From Azorinus chamasolen (taxonomy: Eukaryota; Mollusca; Bivalvia; Cardiida; Solecurtidae): a stretch of 64,000 bases of DNA. Location of the stretch: contig OY755252.1 in NCBI GenBank assembly GCA_963576725.1, forward strand, positions 45,051,552-45,115,551, read 5' to 3'. Positions 1-11,630 of the stretch are shown here, piece after piece (position 1 is the stretch's first letter; each line of letters opens with the position of its first letter). The position numbers and the translations under genes are program-made. A model generated the notes under the pieces. The model did no database searches. It worked only from the letters and a program-made list of their open reading frames with translations, and had not been told where the DNA came from.

Positions 1-183
1 GGGTTAAGTACAATGCTAAAAATGCAGTAAACGATAAACAATTGCGTATTCATGAAGTAATAGATTATTTGCATAATTATTCATGAGGTAATTGGTCAAT
101 GCACTTTTTTGTTCTATGGAGAAGAAGCCTAAAGAGATCTTGCAACGACGTAGCAGTCTTCGTCTACAGAACAAGTCCCCTCG

Positions 184-580
184 GGGGTTAGAGCTACCCC
201 CCAGAGAGTCTCATTAGAGCAGGGTTGGAGCTACCCCCAGAGAGTCTCATTAGAGCAGGGTTGGAGCTACCCCCAGAGAGTCTCATTAGAGCAGGGTTGG
301 AGCTACCCCCAGAGAGTCTCATTAGAGCGGGGTTAGAGCTACACCCAGAGAGTCTCATTAGAGCGGGGTTAGAGCTACCCCCAGAGAGTCTCATTAGAGC
401 GGGGTTAGATCTACCCCCAGAGAGTCTCATTAGAGCAGGGTTGGAGCTACCCCCAGAGTCTCATTAGAGCGGGGTTAGAGCTACCCCCAGAGAGTCTCAT
501 TAGAGCAGGGTTAGAGCTACCCCCAGAGAGTCTCATTAGAGCAGGGTTGGAGCTACCCCCAGAGAGTCTCATTAGAGCGG
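184..580 (+). repeat. 36-bp minisatellite, about 11 copies
   Basis: Unit GAGCTACCCCCAGAGAGTCT + CATTAGAGCAGGGTTG, variants at two to three sites. Because 36 is a multiple of 3 it leaves frames open on both strands (a 12-residue repeat); these are not genes. Confidence 0.95.
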
Positions 581-774
581 CTTACTAAACAGAATATGAA
601 CCTGTCAAACATGGGAGATTATTTTCAACACAATTTTCTTCTTCTATTCAATTTTAAGTCTGTTGCAGCAGAGACATCTACACATGACATATGTATATGT
701 CTCAGGTTGCAGTGACACTTGCTTGTTCCTGGACTGTTGATAAGAATGGTATAATTTAGAAGGTGTAGTAACTA

Positions 775-978
775 CAGTAAAACCTCTCTAAACCGGAATT
801 CTAGTAGAGAAGAATTTAGATACTTTTAGGCAGGTGGCTGCTTAATGCAGGGTGAAAGTCATGCAGAAAGCTCCTAGAGGAGCTTTCTGCATGACTTTCG
901 CCCTGTATTAAGCTGCCACCTGTCTCCAAGACCGATATTTATACCAAATTTAACGTCCGGTTTAGAGGGGTTTTACAG
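775..978. mobile_element. pogo/Tigger-like palindromic MITE with TA target
   Basis: Family description: about 200 bp, almost fully palindromic; ends CAGTAAAACCTCTCTAAACC and GGTTTAGAGGGGTTTTAC-AG; inner arms GCAGGTGGCTGCTTAATGCA; centre AAAGCTCCTAGAGGAGCTTT. It is flanked by TA on both sides. CAGTARAACC ends with a TA target are the pattern of the pogo/Tigger branch of Tc1/mariner. Full copies here and at 20182, 21157, 51719 and 63190; a half copy at 5035. No transposase is present. Confidence 0.75.
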
Positions 979-980
979 TA

Positions 981-1704
981 CTCATTAGAATCGCCTCTCC
1001 AGGGCAATTTGTATGAGTTGCAACATGGATGGGTTTTGCAGAGAAATAAGATATTTTGACAGATCATGCCCTGGGGTTATAAAACTCGTTTCCTGAGTCT
1101 GAGATCATTCTCGGGCATCTGACGAATCAGATACTTGAGAATGATATAAGACGCAGAAGCTTTATAACCTTGGACACAGCGTGCATCTCATCTATATCAC
1201 AGTTCTTATATTCAATTTGAAACCTTATCACAGTGACACATGGTAATGTTACCCTTTACTCCATGAATATTCATGTCAGAAATAATGGCATGAATTGTAA
1301 TATTGTCATGTAAACATGGGGATTGGCAGCAGGTTAAGGGTACACGGCCTTTGCAGAGGAAATGACCATTTAAAGTGTATCGACTGATATACAAACTAAA
1401 GGTCGATTATACAATTTGGTTAACATTTCCTGGTTCACTATCCTTATAAATAGGATGCTAAATTCTAGCTAGGGAGGCTGGCTTGAGACTAGCTGGAAAC
1501 TGGCTGAGGGCTGGCTTGAGTCTTGGTTTACAAGTCGTAGAGAATGTTGCTCGCTCTCATATAGCTAGGACTCTGAAATAAAGCTGTCAACGGGAGAATC
1601 GAGTTGTTATTGTACTCTACTATATCCCAGAATATTAATTAAATGAATTGTTACAATAACTCATGAACAGAGGAAATTGCAGAAACTGTAGAATCCTATC
1701 TATA
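981..1704. other. No feature recognised
   Basis: AT-rich single-copy-looking sequence; only a GCTGGCTTGAG local repeat (1470-1525) stands out. Confidence 0.5.
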
Positions 1705-1820
1705 TGATATACTCAGGGAGCCAATGGGGTCTACCTTGCACCACCCCCTAGACTTTTTTCTTGGGTACCAAAATGTTCAGAAAAGTCTCCTGAATCAGAA
1801 TCAGTGGGGGGGGGGGGGGG

Positions 1821-2550
1821 ATATGGAAACGGTGAAAATGTTACTTAAAGTTAATGTTTTGGTCCTCAAATTGGATATTTTGTTTTCTGGGGCTTTTGTT
1901 ATCAAGTTAAACTGCATTTGAAGTTGTTTTCTGATATTTATAGGATAAAAAGTGAAGAATGTACGTTATTTCTATATTTTGCTTTACTATTTTTAATGTT
2001 CCCATTAATGTTTATGATTATGCAAATCAGGTAATTAAAAAAAGTTGGAAATAAAAGTACAATGTCTTATCTCCCATTTGGTACCAGTTTTATAGGTTTT
2101 TGACAAAAACTGGCTGTGATATGGACGCTTTTGCAGGTACAGGCCATCATTACGAAAACTGGGGTGTTACCATGGAAACGGTTAAAGCGGTACTTAGAAT
2201 TAATGCTTTGGTCCTAAAATTGGATATATTGCTTTCTGGGGGGGGGGGGGGGGGGGGTCATCATGTTAAACTGCATTTTGAAGTTATTTTCTGATAGTTG
2301 TAGGATAAAAAATGAAAGTTTTAAGTTATTTCTATACTTTATTTTACTATTTGTATGTTCTCATTAAAATTCATGAGTGTGCAAATAAGGTAATTTAAAA
2401 ATAAAACAAGTTTGAAATAAAAGCACAATGTCTTATCTTTCATTTGGTACCAGTTTGATAGGGTTAGGACAAAAACAGGCTGTGATATGGGCGAATTTGC
2501 AGGTATGGGTCATCATTGCGAAAACTGGTGGGTTGCCATGGAAACTAGGG
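1821..2550 (+). repeat. Two long tandem units (about 350-365 bp) plus a partial third
   Basis: CATGGAAAC and about 340 following bases recur at 1821, 2170 and (start only) 2536. G runs of 15 (1806-1820) and 20 (2238-2257) fall next to the unit ends and may be unstable. Confidence 0.8.
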
Positions 2551-2576
2551 CCGTACCCAGGAAATTCTGGCTGGGG

Positions 2577-2702
2577 GTGCCCTGTTGGGGAGGGTACGGG
2601 AGGGGTGTCCCCTGCCGGTAGCCGATTTTTTGTTTTGTGTGCCCTGTTGGGGAGGGTACGGGAGGGGTGTCCCCTGCCGGTAGCCGATTTTTGTTTTGTA
2701 TG
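2577..2702 (+). repeat. 62-bp tandem duplicate, GC-rich
   Basis: GTGCCCTGTTGGGGAGGGTA to TAGCCGATTTTTGTTTTGT twice, almost identical. Confidence 0.9.
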
Positions 2703-2921
2703 CCGCATTGAATGGTGCATTTCCTGCTATCTGAATCACTCAATCAAGATATAATTTTATGTTATAGTATAGGATATCGGCTCCTTACACCTGGGTTTCA
2801 GTGTATAGACCTAAAGCATGACGAATAACTACAAATGTTTCAATGTATGGACTTCATATATATTATCCTAACACAAAAGTTGTGATCAAGGCTAGTTTTA
2901 TTTTTCATTTAATTGAAAGAC

Positions 2922-3110
2922 AGACAGACGGACATATCATTATGTGCTCATGATTTTTTTCCCATTGACAGACAGACATGTGATCATTACTAAAGATTTT
3001 TGCCATTGACAGACAGACAGAAAGACATATGATTATGATTAAAGTGTTTTGCCATTGACAGACAGACAGACATATCTGATCATGATTAAAGTTTTTTTGC
3101 CATGGACAGA
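2922..3110 (+). repeat. Compound GACA microsatellite, about four 55-60 bp units
   Basis: Units of (GACA)2-4 followed by CATATGATCATGATTAAAG and TTTTGCCATT. Confidence 0.85.
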
Positions 3111-3642
3111 CTCGGCATTGTTCATCTCAGAACTAGCATCTGCTTTCTATCTTTATTTTTAAGGACATGCATGTTGATCTACCAAGATTGGCAAGAACAC
3201 AATTAAAAGTAATAAAGAAAACAGTTTTTTTTTTAAATCATCTTCATTTATAAATTAATATAAGAAACATAAGTATATCAGTTGTCTATATAAATATATT
3301 TGCTTTTAAATGAAACTGATAATTCCTTCATTCATTGATCACAAATGAAAATCCTTTTGAAATTTTCAAAATTGATTGATGTTATGCAATATGACTAAAA
3401 ACTATTATTTTCAATATCGGATAAAGGAAAAAACGATTTTCTGTAAGTATAAATAACTGATATGAACAAGTGGGTTTTTTTTCTTTTTCTTTTGAACATT
3501 ACCAAATTATGTATATATTTAAAAAAAAAAGCAAAATATCCAAGTAAATATACACTCAACTAACCATAGCATCACTATAGTTCTTTCTTCTAAATGTGAA
3601 ATCAATCCTCATAAAAACTACAAGCATAAAATGTTACAGTTT
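3111..3642. other. No gene; AT-rich
   Basis: A/T runs and nothing coding. Confidence 0.5.
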
Positions 3643-3681
3643 AACAAGAGGGTCATGATGGCGCTAAATCGCTCACCTGGT
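3643..3681 (+). repeat. Dispersed repeat motif typical of bivalve DNA
   Basis: AACAAGAGGGTCATGATGGC followed by GCTAAATCGCTCACCTGG. From memory, this kind of sequence is abundant in bivalve genomes; used here as a taxonomic hint only. A longer diverged repeat pair, 3760-3970 and 12075-12390, shares GGCTATATTCCCA and AATTCCCAAT. Confidence 0.5.
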
Positions 3682-5034
3682 TATAACAGATTTATGTATA
3701 CAATGAAACAGATATTCCATTTTATCTTATTTTACAATAGCATTTTCAGGTTTTTTTGTGTTATTTTATAGCCCTTATTCGGCTATATTCCCATTGGCAA
3801 AGGGTGTGTTTTTCATCCATTTTTTAAGGAAAATTCCCAATCTTAAGTTAAAAAACACACACAAGAAAAACGTTTATTCAGTACAATCGGTCTGGGGAGA
3901 AATCATTCGTAGTTTTTTGTCATTCGGAATGTTCGGAGTTATTCTTTCATTACTAGTTATTGATCAATGTCAGTAAAACGCTTATCGGTCGAAGTGCATA
4001 CTGTTAGCTAGGCTATAGCGTACGTCTTGCTACGTCACTCCTCGTTATTAATTTTGCGACATTGTCTCCTCGCTTGAGTAATATACGCGCCACATGTGGT
4101 ATTATTTAGCAATTTGTATTTTGACACGACTGGTTCCTGAACAATTAATTTGCTAAACTCCAGTATAGCGAAAACCGGAACCAACTAGTGATTACGTAAT
4201 TCGGGTGTTCTCCGTGGGATATACACCCTGATTTGTCCATACCAAAATAGGCCAAGCGTAGCTCACAGCATGACAACATGCTAAAGGTGGCCTGTCCTTG
4301 TAAAGATAATATCCCCTCAGGGAGGAAAACATTGGTCACTAAAAAACTTGCCTTGGTAAAGATTTAGTTGAAAACTAAAAAGGGTCCATTAAAAAGGGCC
4401 CATTAATAAAAATGGTATTTTGTCAGTCAGCTTGGGGGGAGTGGGGATTTAAACTTGAGTACATCCGCGATTCTGATTCAGGAGACTTTTCTGAACATTT
4501 TGGTACCCATGAAAAAAATCTAGGAGTGCATGGTAGACCCAATTGGCTCCCTGAATAATATCATAAGGAAACAGAGCAGACCCTGAACAGACGTCTCCTA
4601 TAGGAGTCGCCTAATCTAGCTCTACTCTATTTGCAAAGACAGAAAGGCGCATTTATGGAGAAAAGGGTTAAATATGTAATAGCTAAATGAAGGGTGACCC
4701 TATGTATATATACATTTGTTTATATATGGTCGACTATCCTAATCGATAAAGTCCAGCCTATGCATTCTATTGTGCAGCCATTTTTGTTTTGGTGCTGTTC
4801 TCAAAATAGATATTTACTCTATCCACTGAAACTACTAGAATGTCAAAAAGTGTTGGTCCAGTTCAACCCTTTGCCTCACACAAACACTCTTTCAATCCAA
4901 ACAGAATAGACCCAGATCAGACAGTCCTTGTTGGAGCTGTTTGATCAGAGTCTGTTCTGTTTGTTTACGAAATTATAAAGATCTGATTATACAGTATTGC
5001 CTGCCGAAGCAAAAAAATCTTGTGTTATCATAGG

Positions 5035-5093
5035 TCTTTGCTAAAACCGATATTTATACTAAATGAAACGTTCGGTTTAGAGGGGCTTTACTG
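5035..5093. mobile_element. pogo-like MITE, right-end fragment
   Basis: TAAAACCGATATTTATACTA ... TTCGGTTTAGAGGGGCTTTA-CTG followed by TA matches the right end of the copy at 775-978; the palindrome and left arm are missing. Confidence 0.6.
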
Positions 5094-5095
5094 TA

Positions 5096-5674
5096 TACAC
5101 ATCCATCTATCAGTAGCCTACACGTACATAGATGTTTATGTTAAACGGGGTACGGCTGATTGCCCCATAGGATGATTGCCCTACAGACGATTGCCCCCTG
5201 GACAACTTCCCTTCAAGAAAACTGCCAACTAGGACAACTGCCCCATGGTTATAAAAATATAGAAAAGGTGTTTAAGTATGCTTTTTTATCAATCACATAA
5301 TATAATTATAATATAATTAGATGTTTTTGATGGCTGAATGCCAAATACAATGTTTTATGATAAATAAAATATTTGTATTTGTATATCCAAATTTACCTAC
5401 ATACAATTTATGTTTAATCTATATACAGTATGTGCTAGTATTACATTATCCTTAAGTTAATTAATATGCATTAACTGTCACTAAGCAAACAGGGTAGAGC
5501 AAGATCATATAGCTTTAAATTTGATTTGGGTCTATCCCGTTTGAAATTGTGATCTACAATGTTTACTTTACTTTAACAAGGTGCACGAGGCTAATTACAT
5601 TACTTAAAGGCATTTCGAAAGGAATGTTGACCCATTAACCCCATATGCTGTGTATCTTGGGAGCTGACTGTCAG
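5096..5674. other. No gene
   Basis: A short GATTGCCC/CAACTGCCCC repeat at 5155-5245 (about 14-bp units), otherwise nothing recognised. Confidence 0.5.
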
Positions 5675-6038
5675 GCATTTGATACACAAACTGATAAGAC
5701 GGGCTACCATCACAGAGAATCAATGTATAATCTCTTATGGCTATATGGACCTTGACTGGACACTGCAGGAGCACAGCTGGATACTGTGTATATAAGGGGG
5801 GGGGGGGGTCACTTATATAAGGAGCTTTGAAATGCCTTTAATACACAAACTGATAAGGCGGGCTACTATCACATAGGATCAAGGTATAAATGCATAACTT
5901 TATCTCTTATGACGTTTGACCCTGACTGGACACTGCATGAACACTCCATGGAATCATTAATCAGCACAGCTGGACACTGTGTACATCGTATTTGGGTGGG
6001 GGTCACTTATGAAGGAGCTCTGAGATGGCTTTAAACAC
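5675..6038 (+). repeat. Two tandem copies of about 180 bp
   Basis: TACACAAACTGATAAGACGG ... GGGTCACTTATATAAGGAGC, repeated from about 5840 with small insertions. A G13 run is at 5796-5808. Confidence 0.8.
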
Positions 6039-6438
6039 CTCGAGGATTTGGATCTATACATAGTCCACACGTGTGTACTCTAAATACATTAACTGTAGTG
6101 GTATCGAGCTTCTTTCGATTTTGACGATGTCCCCACAGACAAATTTAGCTTGCTGCCGTTATGTACAGCCCATTTATGAATCTATAGATATTAATTATGC
6201 ATGTAGATCTATGTACAGTCTGATACTTATATAGGAATATACTATCGAGGGTAAAGCTTATCGGCTATCTACATTATTCGTGACATGTTATCTGTCATAA
6301 CTAAGTCCAATAAAAAAGCGCTAGCTTACAATGTTTATGCGCTTGTCGATCCCGAATATCGACTACGCGTGGATAATAAATGTGTATACATGCGTTATCA
6401 TAAACGGGGACTACACTCAACATACATAAGGCGATAAC

Positions 6439-6839
6439 GACGTCACGTGGTACGCGTGATTGACAGATGAATCACGCGGGAAATTATCCAGGGTGTCCCA
6501 TGGGGTTAACATACTAAAGTATTACCGCTGTAATTTCGGAAAATCAGATTAATGTGTGTACTTTCAGTGATCCAAATATATAAACAAGTTTTATATTCCA
6601 TAATATGAAATTAGCCACACGATGGTCACGAACAATTTCAACTTTAATGGTTTTAGAATGTAGCAAGACCATGTCTACTCCCTTGAAGGTCCCCCAGTCT
6701 TCCAGCGGGTTGCGTCCCTTTTCATCACAAATGCGATTGCGATAAGTAGACTGTCTGGACTGCATGCGTTATTGTGGACACTGCAACGATCTTGAGAAAC
6801 ATTTAGCTATTTTACTTAGTCAGTCAACATAAATATAAG
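6439..6839 (+). promoter_or_regulatory. Candidate promoter and untranslated first exon
   Basis: A CpG-bearing stretch in AT-rich DNA holds a GACGTCACGTGG motif at 6439-6450, that is a CRE-like half next to a CACGTG E-box (6444-6449), with further CGCG-type sites to about 6480. A near-perfect 5' splice site AAG|GTAAGTAAG follows at 6839/6840. Together with the acceptor at 9175 this would give a non-coding exon 1 and a 2.3-kb first intron. An antisense reading frame at 6544-6765 has no recognisable domain and I do not call it. Placement is inference from motif and splice consensus only; RNA data would decide. Confidence 0.3.
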
Positions 6840-6841
6840 GT

Positions 6842-7421
6842 AAGTAAGAGGTATATACTCTCTTTTTAATTGGTGATAATCAATCATTCATTTCACGTGA
6901 GGATTATTGTGTGGATTTCAGAGACATTGATTGTCAACAAAATATTCAGCCGGAACGATCCGCCATGTTGGGGGATAATGAGCTCATTGGGCAATGTTTA
7001 TCGTATTGTAAACTCGTTATCGTGAGTTTAACATTGTTGTATAACAATATAACATTTTTAATGTTATAAGTAAAAGAGGTAGGCATTAATAAGTTCAGTT
7101 GATCTGGTATCGTTAGACATTGAAGATGAAATATTTCACTGTCGATAAAGGGACCTAGATTGAGGGGCCAGTCAAGGGAGTTCACTGCACACAAAGTACA
7201 TACAAGGTCACTTCTTTGTGATGAACAATGGCGTTTCGTAAAGTGATAAAATCTCTATAATCCTAACTGTGAACCATTTAATTCATATGAATATTCAGAC
7301 GAGAAATAATTACATCATGAATATTAACTGAATTTTATAATGCCAAAATGAACAGAATGATGTTCTATCATGAAGACAAGTGTTGTAGAACCAGATCTAT
7401 ATATAAGATCTAGCCTACATC
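6842..7421. other. Putative intron 1, first part; nothing else recognised
   Basis: No coding sequence. A CACGTGAGG E-box is at 6895-6903. Confidence 0.4.
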
Positions 7422-7659
7422 TTAACCCTTTCCCAGTTGTATGTTTATTTAAAATTTCAGTAGGTCTACCTACTGAATATTCATAGTTATAATGATATGT
7501 GGAAGGTTGGATAATTGTAATCATTTTAGAATCTAAAGAACCAGATCTTTCAAATTCTATTACCAAACAAGGCAGACCCTGATCAGACGGTTCTTCTAGG
7601 TGACATCTGATCTGGGTCTACTGTTTGCAAATGCCTGTTTATATGAAGGAAAAGGTTAA
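7422..7659. mobile_element. TTAA-B MITE, followed by a partial copy to about 7775
   Basis: TTAACCCTTTCCCAGTTGTA to TGAAGGAAAAGGTTAA; the next 115 bases (ACAGAGCAGACCCTTATCAG ... GTGTAACGG) are the right half of another element. Confidence 0.7.
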
Positions 7660-8093
7660 CAAAACAGAGCAGACCCTTATCAGATGGCTCCTGCAGGAGC
7701 ATCTGATCTGGTTATACTCTGTTTTCAATGGTTTAAAAGGCATATTTATGGTGTAACGGTAAAAAACTAGTTAACATTTATAAACAATGTGGTAAAATTA
7801 TATTTCTGTGACAAACTATAACATTTTGCATATCACTAGCAGTATACATTCCAATTCGATTATAGATCTAATAAGTTAGGTAAATGTTTGATAATCTTTG
7901 CAAACAGTTTTGAACCAAAGAGATTCCGATTGACCTTTGACATTCTTATCATAATTATACTGTTTACTCCATTCACGCCTGTTTACATCTTTGAAAACAG
8001 AGTAGACTTGATTGGTTCCAAATTCCATATACTAATCAGCACAATTAATGCCTTCTTTAAATATTGCTTACTCTTGTCGCTGCAAGACCACAA

Positions 8094-8609
8094 ATCTGAA
8101 AAACGGCTACTGCGAAAGGATGCGACTCTGGAGAGGGTGTATAGACGTATATAGGGGGATCTGTATTCGTTAAACTTTTTGAGATAAACGCGAATTATGC
8201 TGAAACAATATAGAAAAATATTCAACTCACTGCAGTTAAAACAACACTGGCTATTTCCAGTCTGCTACGAGGCGCCAGTTTTTTTTCTACTTTCCTTTTG
8301 ATCGGAGGTGGCCATTTCGCTGTGGCCCGGAAGTAGTAGTCGATATGCATATCAAATGGTGTATGCGCCGGGTCGCAGCCAAATAGCCGCATCCGTTCAA
8401 AACGAAAGTTTGAGGAAGAAAACTGGCGCCTCGTAGCACACTGGAAACAGCCAGCGTTGTTCTAACTGCGGTGAGTTGAATGTTTTTCGATATTGTTTTA
8501 GCATAATTCGTGGTTTTGTTGAAAAGTTTTAACGAATACAGATCCCACCATATACGTCTCATGCACTCTCTCCAGAGTCCCATCGTTTCGCGGTAGCGTT
8601 TTTTCAGGA
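8094..8609. mobile_element. Fold-back element with about 200-bp terminal inverted repeats
   Basis: The left arm (about 8094-8285, from CTGAAAAACGGCTACTGCG) matches in reverse the right arm (about 8405-8609). The match covers the segments GATCTGTATTCGTTAAA, ATTCAACTCAC and GAGGCGCCAGTTTT; a 120-bp GC-richer loop lies between. The right arm and loop keep a 133-codon antisense frame (8688-8287) with segment KKRYRETMGLWRECMRRIWW, loosely like the N-terminal part of PIF/Harbinger transposases, so the element may be a deletion derivative. A half TTAA-type MITE joins its right end. Superfamily uncertain. Confidence 0.55.
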
Positions 8610-8882
8610 GCCATCTGATCAGGGTCTGCTCTGTTTGCTTATGATTTGATACAGATATGACTATGAGTACAGTCTGTGCCTTGACCAAAATTTTTTATGT
8701 TCATGTGACCTTGTAAAAAAAATAGTCTAATAAATATTCATGATGTAATTATTTCTCACACGAATATTCATGGAGTAAAAGTTAATAGTTAATACTCTTC
8801 GTTATTCCTACATGAATATTAATCAGGTAAATTGTTATGTCAAAAGTGTTAAATATAATGACTGTTTTATTACATAATCAAA

Positions 8883-9132
8883 TTAACCCTTTCCCTGTTC
8901 TGTATTTAAGCCAATTTTCAATACCTACTGAATATTCATTAACAAAATAGGTATTACCAAATATGGAAGGTGGAACATTGTAGACATTTTAGAAAGTAAA
9001 GAAACATATCTATCAAATTCTATTAGCAAACAGAGCAGACCTTGATCAGACAGCTCCTCTAGGAGCCGTCTGATCTGGGTCTACTCTGTTTGCAAATGTG
9101 TGAAAACACATTTATATGAGGGAAAGGGTTGA
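8883..9132. mobile_element. TTAA-B MITE, 43 bases before the exon 1 acceptor
   Basis: Family description: about 240-290 bp; ends TTAACCCTTTCCCTGTTCTA and TTATATGAGGGAAAGGGTTA-A; a stretch CAATACCTACTGAATATTCA near the left end; central palindrome GCAAACAGAGCAGACCCTGA ... TCTGATCTGGGTCTACTC. TTAA targets with CCC ends are the hallmark of piggyBac-type elements; no transposase here. In this copy the right TTAA has become TTGA. Confidence 0.75.
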
Positions 9133-9285
9133 TATTCCCTGTGGAATAAAATAAATATAGTTTGTTTTATTACAGCCTAATGACAATAAATAACGTTAGA
9201 AGCTGCTGATCGGGGACATTATTATGCTGTAGAAGAGCGAACATTTACCAAAAGAGGGGGGCCACAGGTACTAAAGAATCTGAAA

Positions 9286-9375
9286 ATGTCGACCCCTGAC
9301 ATGGACGTCATTAAGGAGATCCCTGGATACAAGGTCATCCTGAAGGCTGTCCTGAAAAGTCAGATCCAACAATTG
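9286..9375 (+). CDS. Common exon 1 (first coding exon), residues 1-30
   Basis: The start ATG has A at -3 (GAAAATGTC). Upstream in the same frame there is a TAA at 9187-9189 and no earlier ATG, so 9286 is the first usable start if the exon begins after the AG at 9174-9175 (TTTTATTACAG). The peptide begins MSTPDMDVIKEIPGYKVILK and ends SQIQQL, followed by GTAAGA, a strong donor; the exon is 30 codons, phase 0. The amphipathic pattern could be a short helix; I recognise no domain. A TTAA-B MITE ends at about 9132, only 43 bases before the acceptor. An upstream coding exon cannot be excluded, but the in-frame stop argues against it for this splice form. Confidence 0.75.
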
Positions 9376-9473
9376 GTAAGAAAATGTCAAGTCTGAAACT
9401 GATATTTGTAGAATTTTATTCACATAAAGAGGATAACATTGGCTAAAAATGATAGCTATATAAATACATTACC

Positions 9474-9756
9474 GGCGGACGTGGTTGTGTGGCTAACACG
9501 CACGACTGCAATACCAGGGGTCACGGGTTCAATCCCCCACCGGACCAAGCCCTTCGGATGAGACTACAAACCGAGGTCCGATTTATCAGTGCTTTACACT
9601 GGGCATCTAAAAGAACCAGAGAAACTTGGTCGATAATAAGAGTAGGGCATCACGCCCGGGTTTCTCTATATCCTCTCCCCTCTCTCTGGGGCGTCCAATT
9701 AGCCCATAGTGAGCAGAAACGGACATTAATCAACTCAAACAAACAAACATCATAAG
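9474..9756 (+). mobile_element. tRNA-derived SINE
   Basis: The head (9474-9547) has a box-A-like TGGTTGTGTGG, an exact box B GGTTCAATCCC and a CCGGACCA end, but does not fold as a sound tRNA. The body contains CTTCGGATGAGACTACAAAC and CGAGGTCC, similar to the central part of SINEs widespread in molluscs, and the tail is (AAAC)n. It lies in intron 2, between common exons 1 and 2, sense to the gene. A reading frame across it is chance. Confidence 0.75.
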
Positions 9757-9896
9757 TAACCTGTTACATATTCATGTATTTGCAAATGTGACCACAACAT
9801 AGGGTTTGGTGGAGAAATAAACAAATTATTCTTCAAAATATTTTAATTTATGAATCTTACCTGGACCATTGTTTAGTGCAAATGTACCACTTTTAG

Positions 9897-10053
9897 GTTG
9901 AGACTCTCGCCAACCATACAGACGAGGAATCTGTCATACTGACTGCCAGTGTGTCCGACGGTACATTAAGTCACCTTGGATCTGACTCGGGCAAATCATT
10001 CCTAGAAGACCATGAAGATGTGAAATCCCAATTCTTAGGCTTCTGTCTGAAAA
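9897..10053 (+). CDS. Common exon 2, residues 31-82 plus split codon
   Basis: It opens after TTTTAG at 9891-9896 and closes before GTGAGT at 10054. It is 157 bases, open only in the frame that continues exon 1 (phase 0 in, phase 1 out). The peptide starts VETLANHTDEESVILTASVS and contains FLEDHEDVKSQFLGFCLK. With exon 1 it forms an 82-residue N-terminal block of ordinary, folded-looking composition, in contrast to the low-complexity exon 3. I do not recognise the family. The regular composition and the frame continuity across two splice sites support it as real coding sequence. Confidence 0.8.
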
Positions 10054-10087
10054 GTGAGTATAGACAAGAATATCACAAGATTGTGTT

Positions 10088-10161
10088 GCCTTATTAGTCC
10101 CCTACTGGCAACACCATAGGGTTGGCCTTATTAGTCCCCTACTGGCAACACCATAGGGTTG
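10088..10161 (+). repeat. 37-bp tandem duplicate in intron 2
   Basis: GCCTTATTAGTCCCCTACTG + GCAACACCATAGGGTTG, two identical copies. A C17 run follows at 10273-10289. Confidence 0.9.
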
Positions 10162-11369
10162 CACTCCGTCAGTCACTTCAGCAGTTTCTATTCTAGGCAC
10201 TTTTTTGAAAATCTTCCTCCCCCCATGTTTTATTCTATTACTACATAGATAAAGAAGGTTAATTTGCAACAACCCCCCCCCCCCCCCCCACCAATTTGAA
10301 TTCTAGAATAAACACTGCTTCAGGTCTCTGGACTTTTTTCTAAATGCCTACAGGTATTGAAATGGTATTTGTTATGTAGCTTTATTATAATGAGTTACAG
10401 ATCAAGTTCATTTGTTGTGTTTTGTAGAAAATCAGTATCTCGTTAGCGTTGAATTCTATAATGTAAACATTTTTAGGAAATTGTTTGCTTTTACAAAAAC
10501 TAGAAATGATTTTACAAAAATTAGAATCGGATCTTTATCATGTCAAAAGCAAACCGAGCAGACCCTGATCAGATGACTCCTATAGAATCCTTCTGACCTG
10601 GGTCTACTCTGTTTGCAAATGCGTGAAAAGGTGATTATATGAGGGAAAGGGCTAAGATTTTGATGCTCCAAATTGACTTCAACAACTTGATGTCAGTTAT
10701 CCAGTCTCAGCTACACCAGTTTTGTTTCCTAGTTCAGGTTTATTGACCCTTTGTGAAAGGTTGAATAGACCCATATACATTTATATATAGATTTTCTTGA
10801 AAATGTCATTACGGCTTTATCAGCTCATTATTTTAGAAATAATTGCTCTAAATAATATGCAGGCTTATGTTAACGCAAATAATTGTATTAAATTCTATTG
10901 ATGTGTACCAGCATAATATGGGGCCCTTACGAAGTGTGAAAAACGCTATAAAAAATATTGTACATGTGTGTTTGCCATCCTTTTGTTTTCGAGTAATTAG
11001 GGTCTGTACACACAATATGTATTGAATTTTTTGCGAGGGGTCGTCTCATGGTCGTTTAACACAACCAAATTTCCCCCCAATATAAACGTTATGGAGCACT
11101 AAACACGGTCTGGTAACAGGTAAGACAGGCCGTCGTTATATAGAACCCAAATATATCGTAAATTTGTTCGGGAGAAAATTGTACAGTCGTTTAACACAAC
11201 ACGTAGGTATATACAGCTGGTGGTTAAGACAGTCTCGACTGTAGTACATTTATGTAACTGTTCACTGATATGGCTTTGATAATGAATAGAATTGCACAGG
11301 TGTAATGTATGTTACCATGGGAGGTAATCCAGTTTTCTAAATCAATTATTGTAATTAGGTTAGCCTCCC

Positions 11370-11630
11370 TTAACCATCTCCTTCACATAAACGCCTTTTC
11401 ATGCATTTGCAAACAGAGTAGACCTAGATCAGATGCTCCTATAGGAGCTGTCTGATCAGGGTCTGCTGTTTGCTAATGGAATTCGATAGTTTAGTTTCTT
11501 TACTTTCTTAAATGGCTAACTTTCTAAAATGGCTACAATATTCCACCTTCCATATTTCATATCTATTTTGTCCATGGATATTCAGTAGATATTGGAATTT
11601 GTAACAAACATAGAACAGGGAAAGGGTTAA
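11370..11630. mobile_element. TTAA-B MITE, sharing its right TTAA with the next element
   Basis: Reverse orientation: starts TTAACCATCTCCTTCACATA, ends GAACAGGGAAAGGGTTAA. The TTAA at 11627-11630 is also the left end of a TTAA-A element (11627-11862). Confidence 0.75.

Larger units (their letters stand above)
1705..4556. repeat. Inverted pair 1705-1805 and 4458-4556
   Basis: GGGAGCCAATGGGGTCTACC ... GTACCAAAATGTTCAGAAAA at the left occurs inverted at the right, with matching segments on about 100 bases. Spacing 2.7 kb. Confidence 0.75.

Noticed and set aside
194..467. Open frames of 78-80 codons on both strands
   Set aside because: They are translations of the 36-bp minisatellite, which is open because its period is a multiple of 3.
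1806..2257. G-quadruplex regulatory element
   Set aside because: The G15 and G20 runs are uninterrupted homopolymers at repeat-unit ends, better explained as slippage products.
2428..2754. 108-codon frame and its antisense partners
   Set aside because: Over the 62-bp GC-rich tandem duplicate and the end of the long tandem repeat; no domain.
9474..9547. Functional tRNA gene
   Set aside because: Box B is good but arms and anticodon stem do not pair properly, and SINE body and AAAC tail follow.
9489..9755. 88-codon frame beginning MANTHDCNTRGHG
   Set aside because: It lies wholly inside the tRNA-headed SINE.
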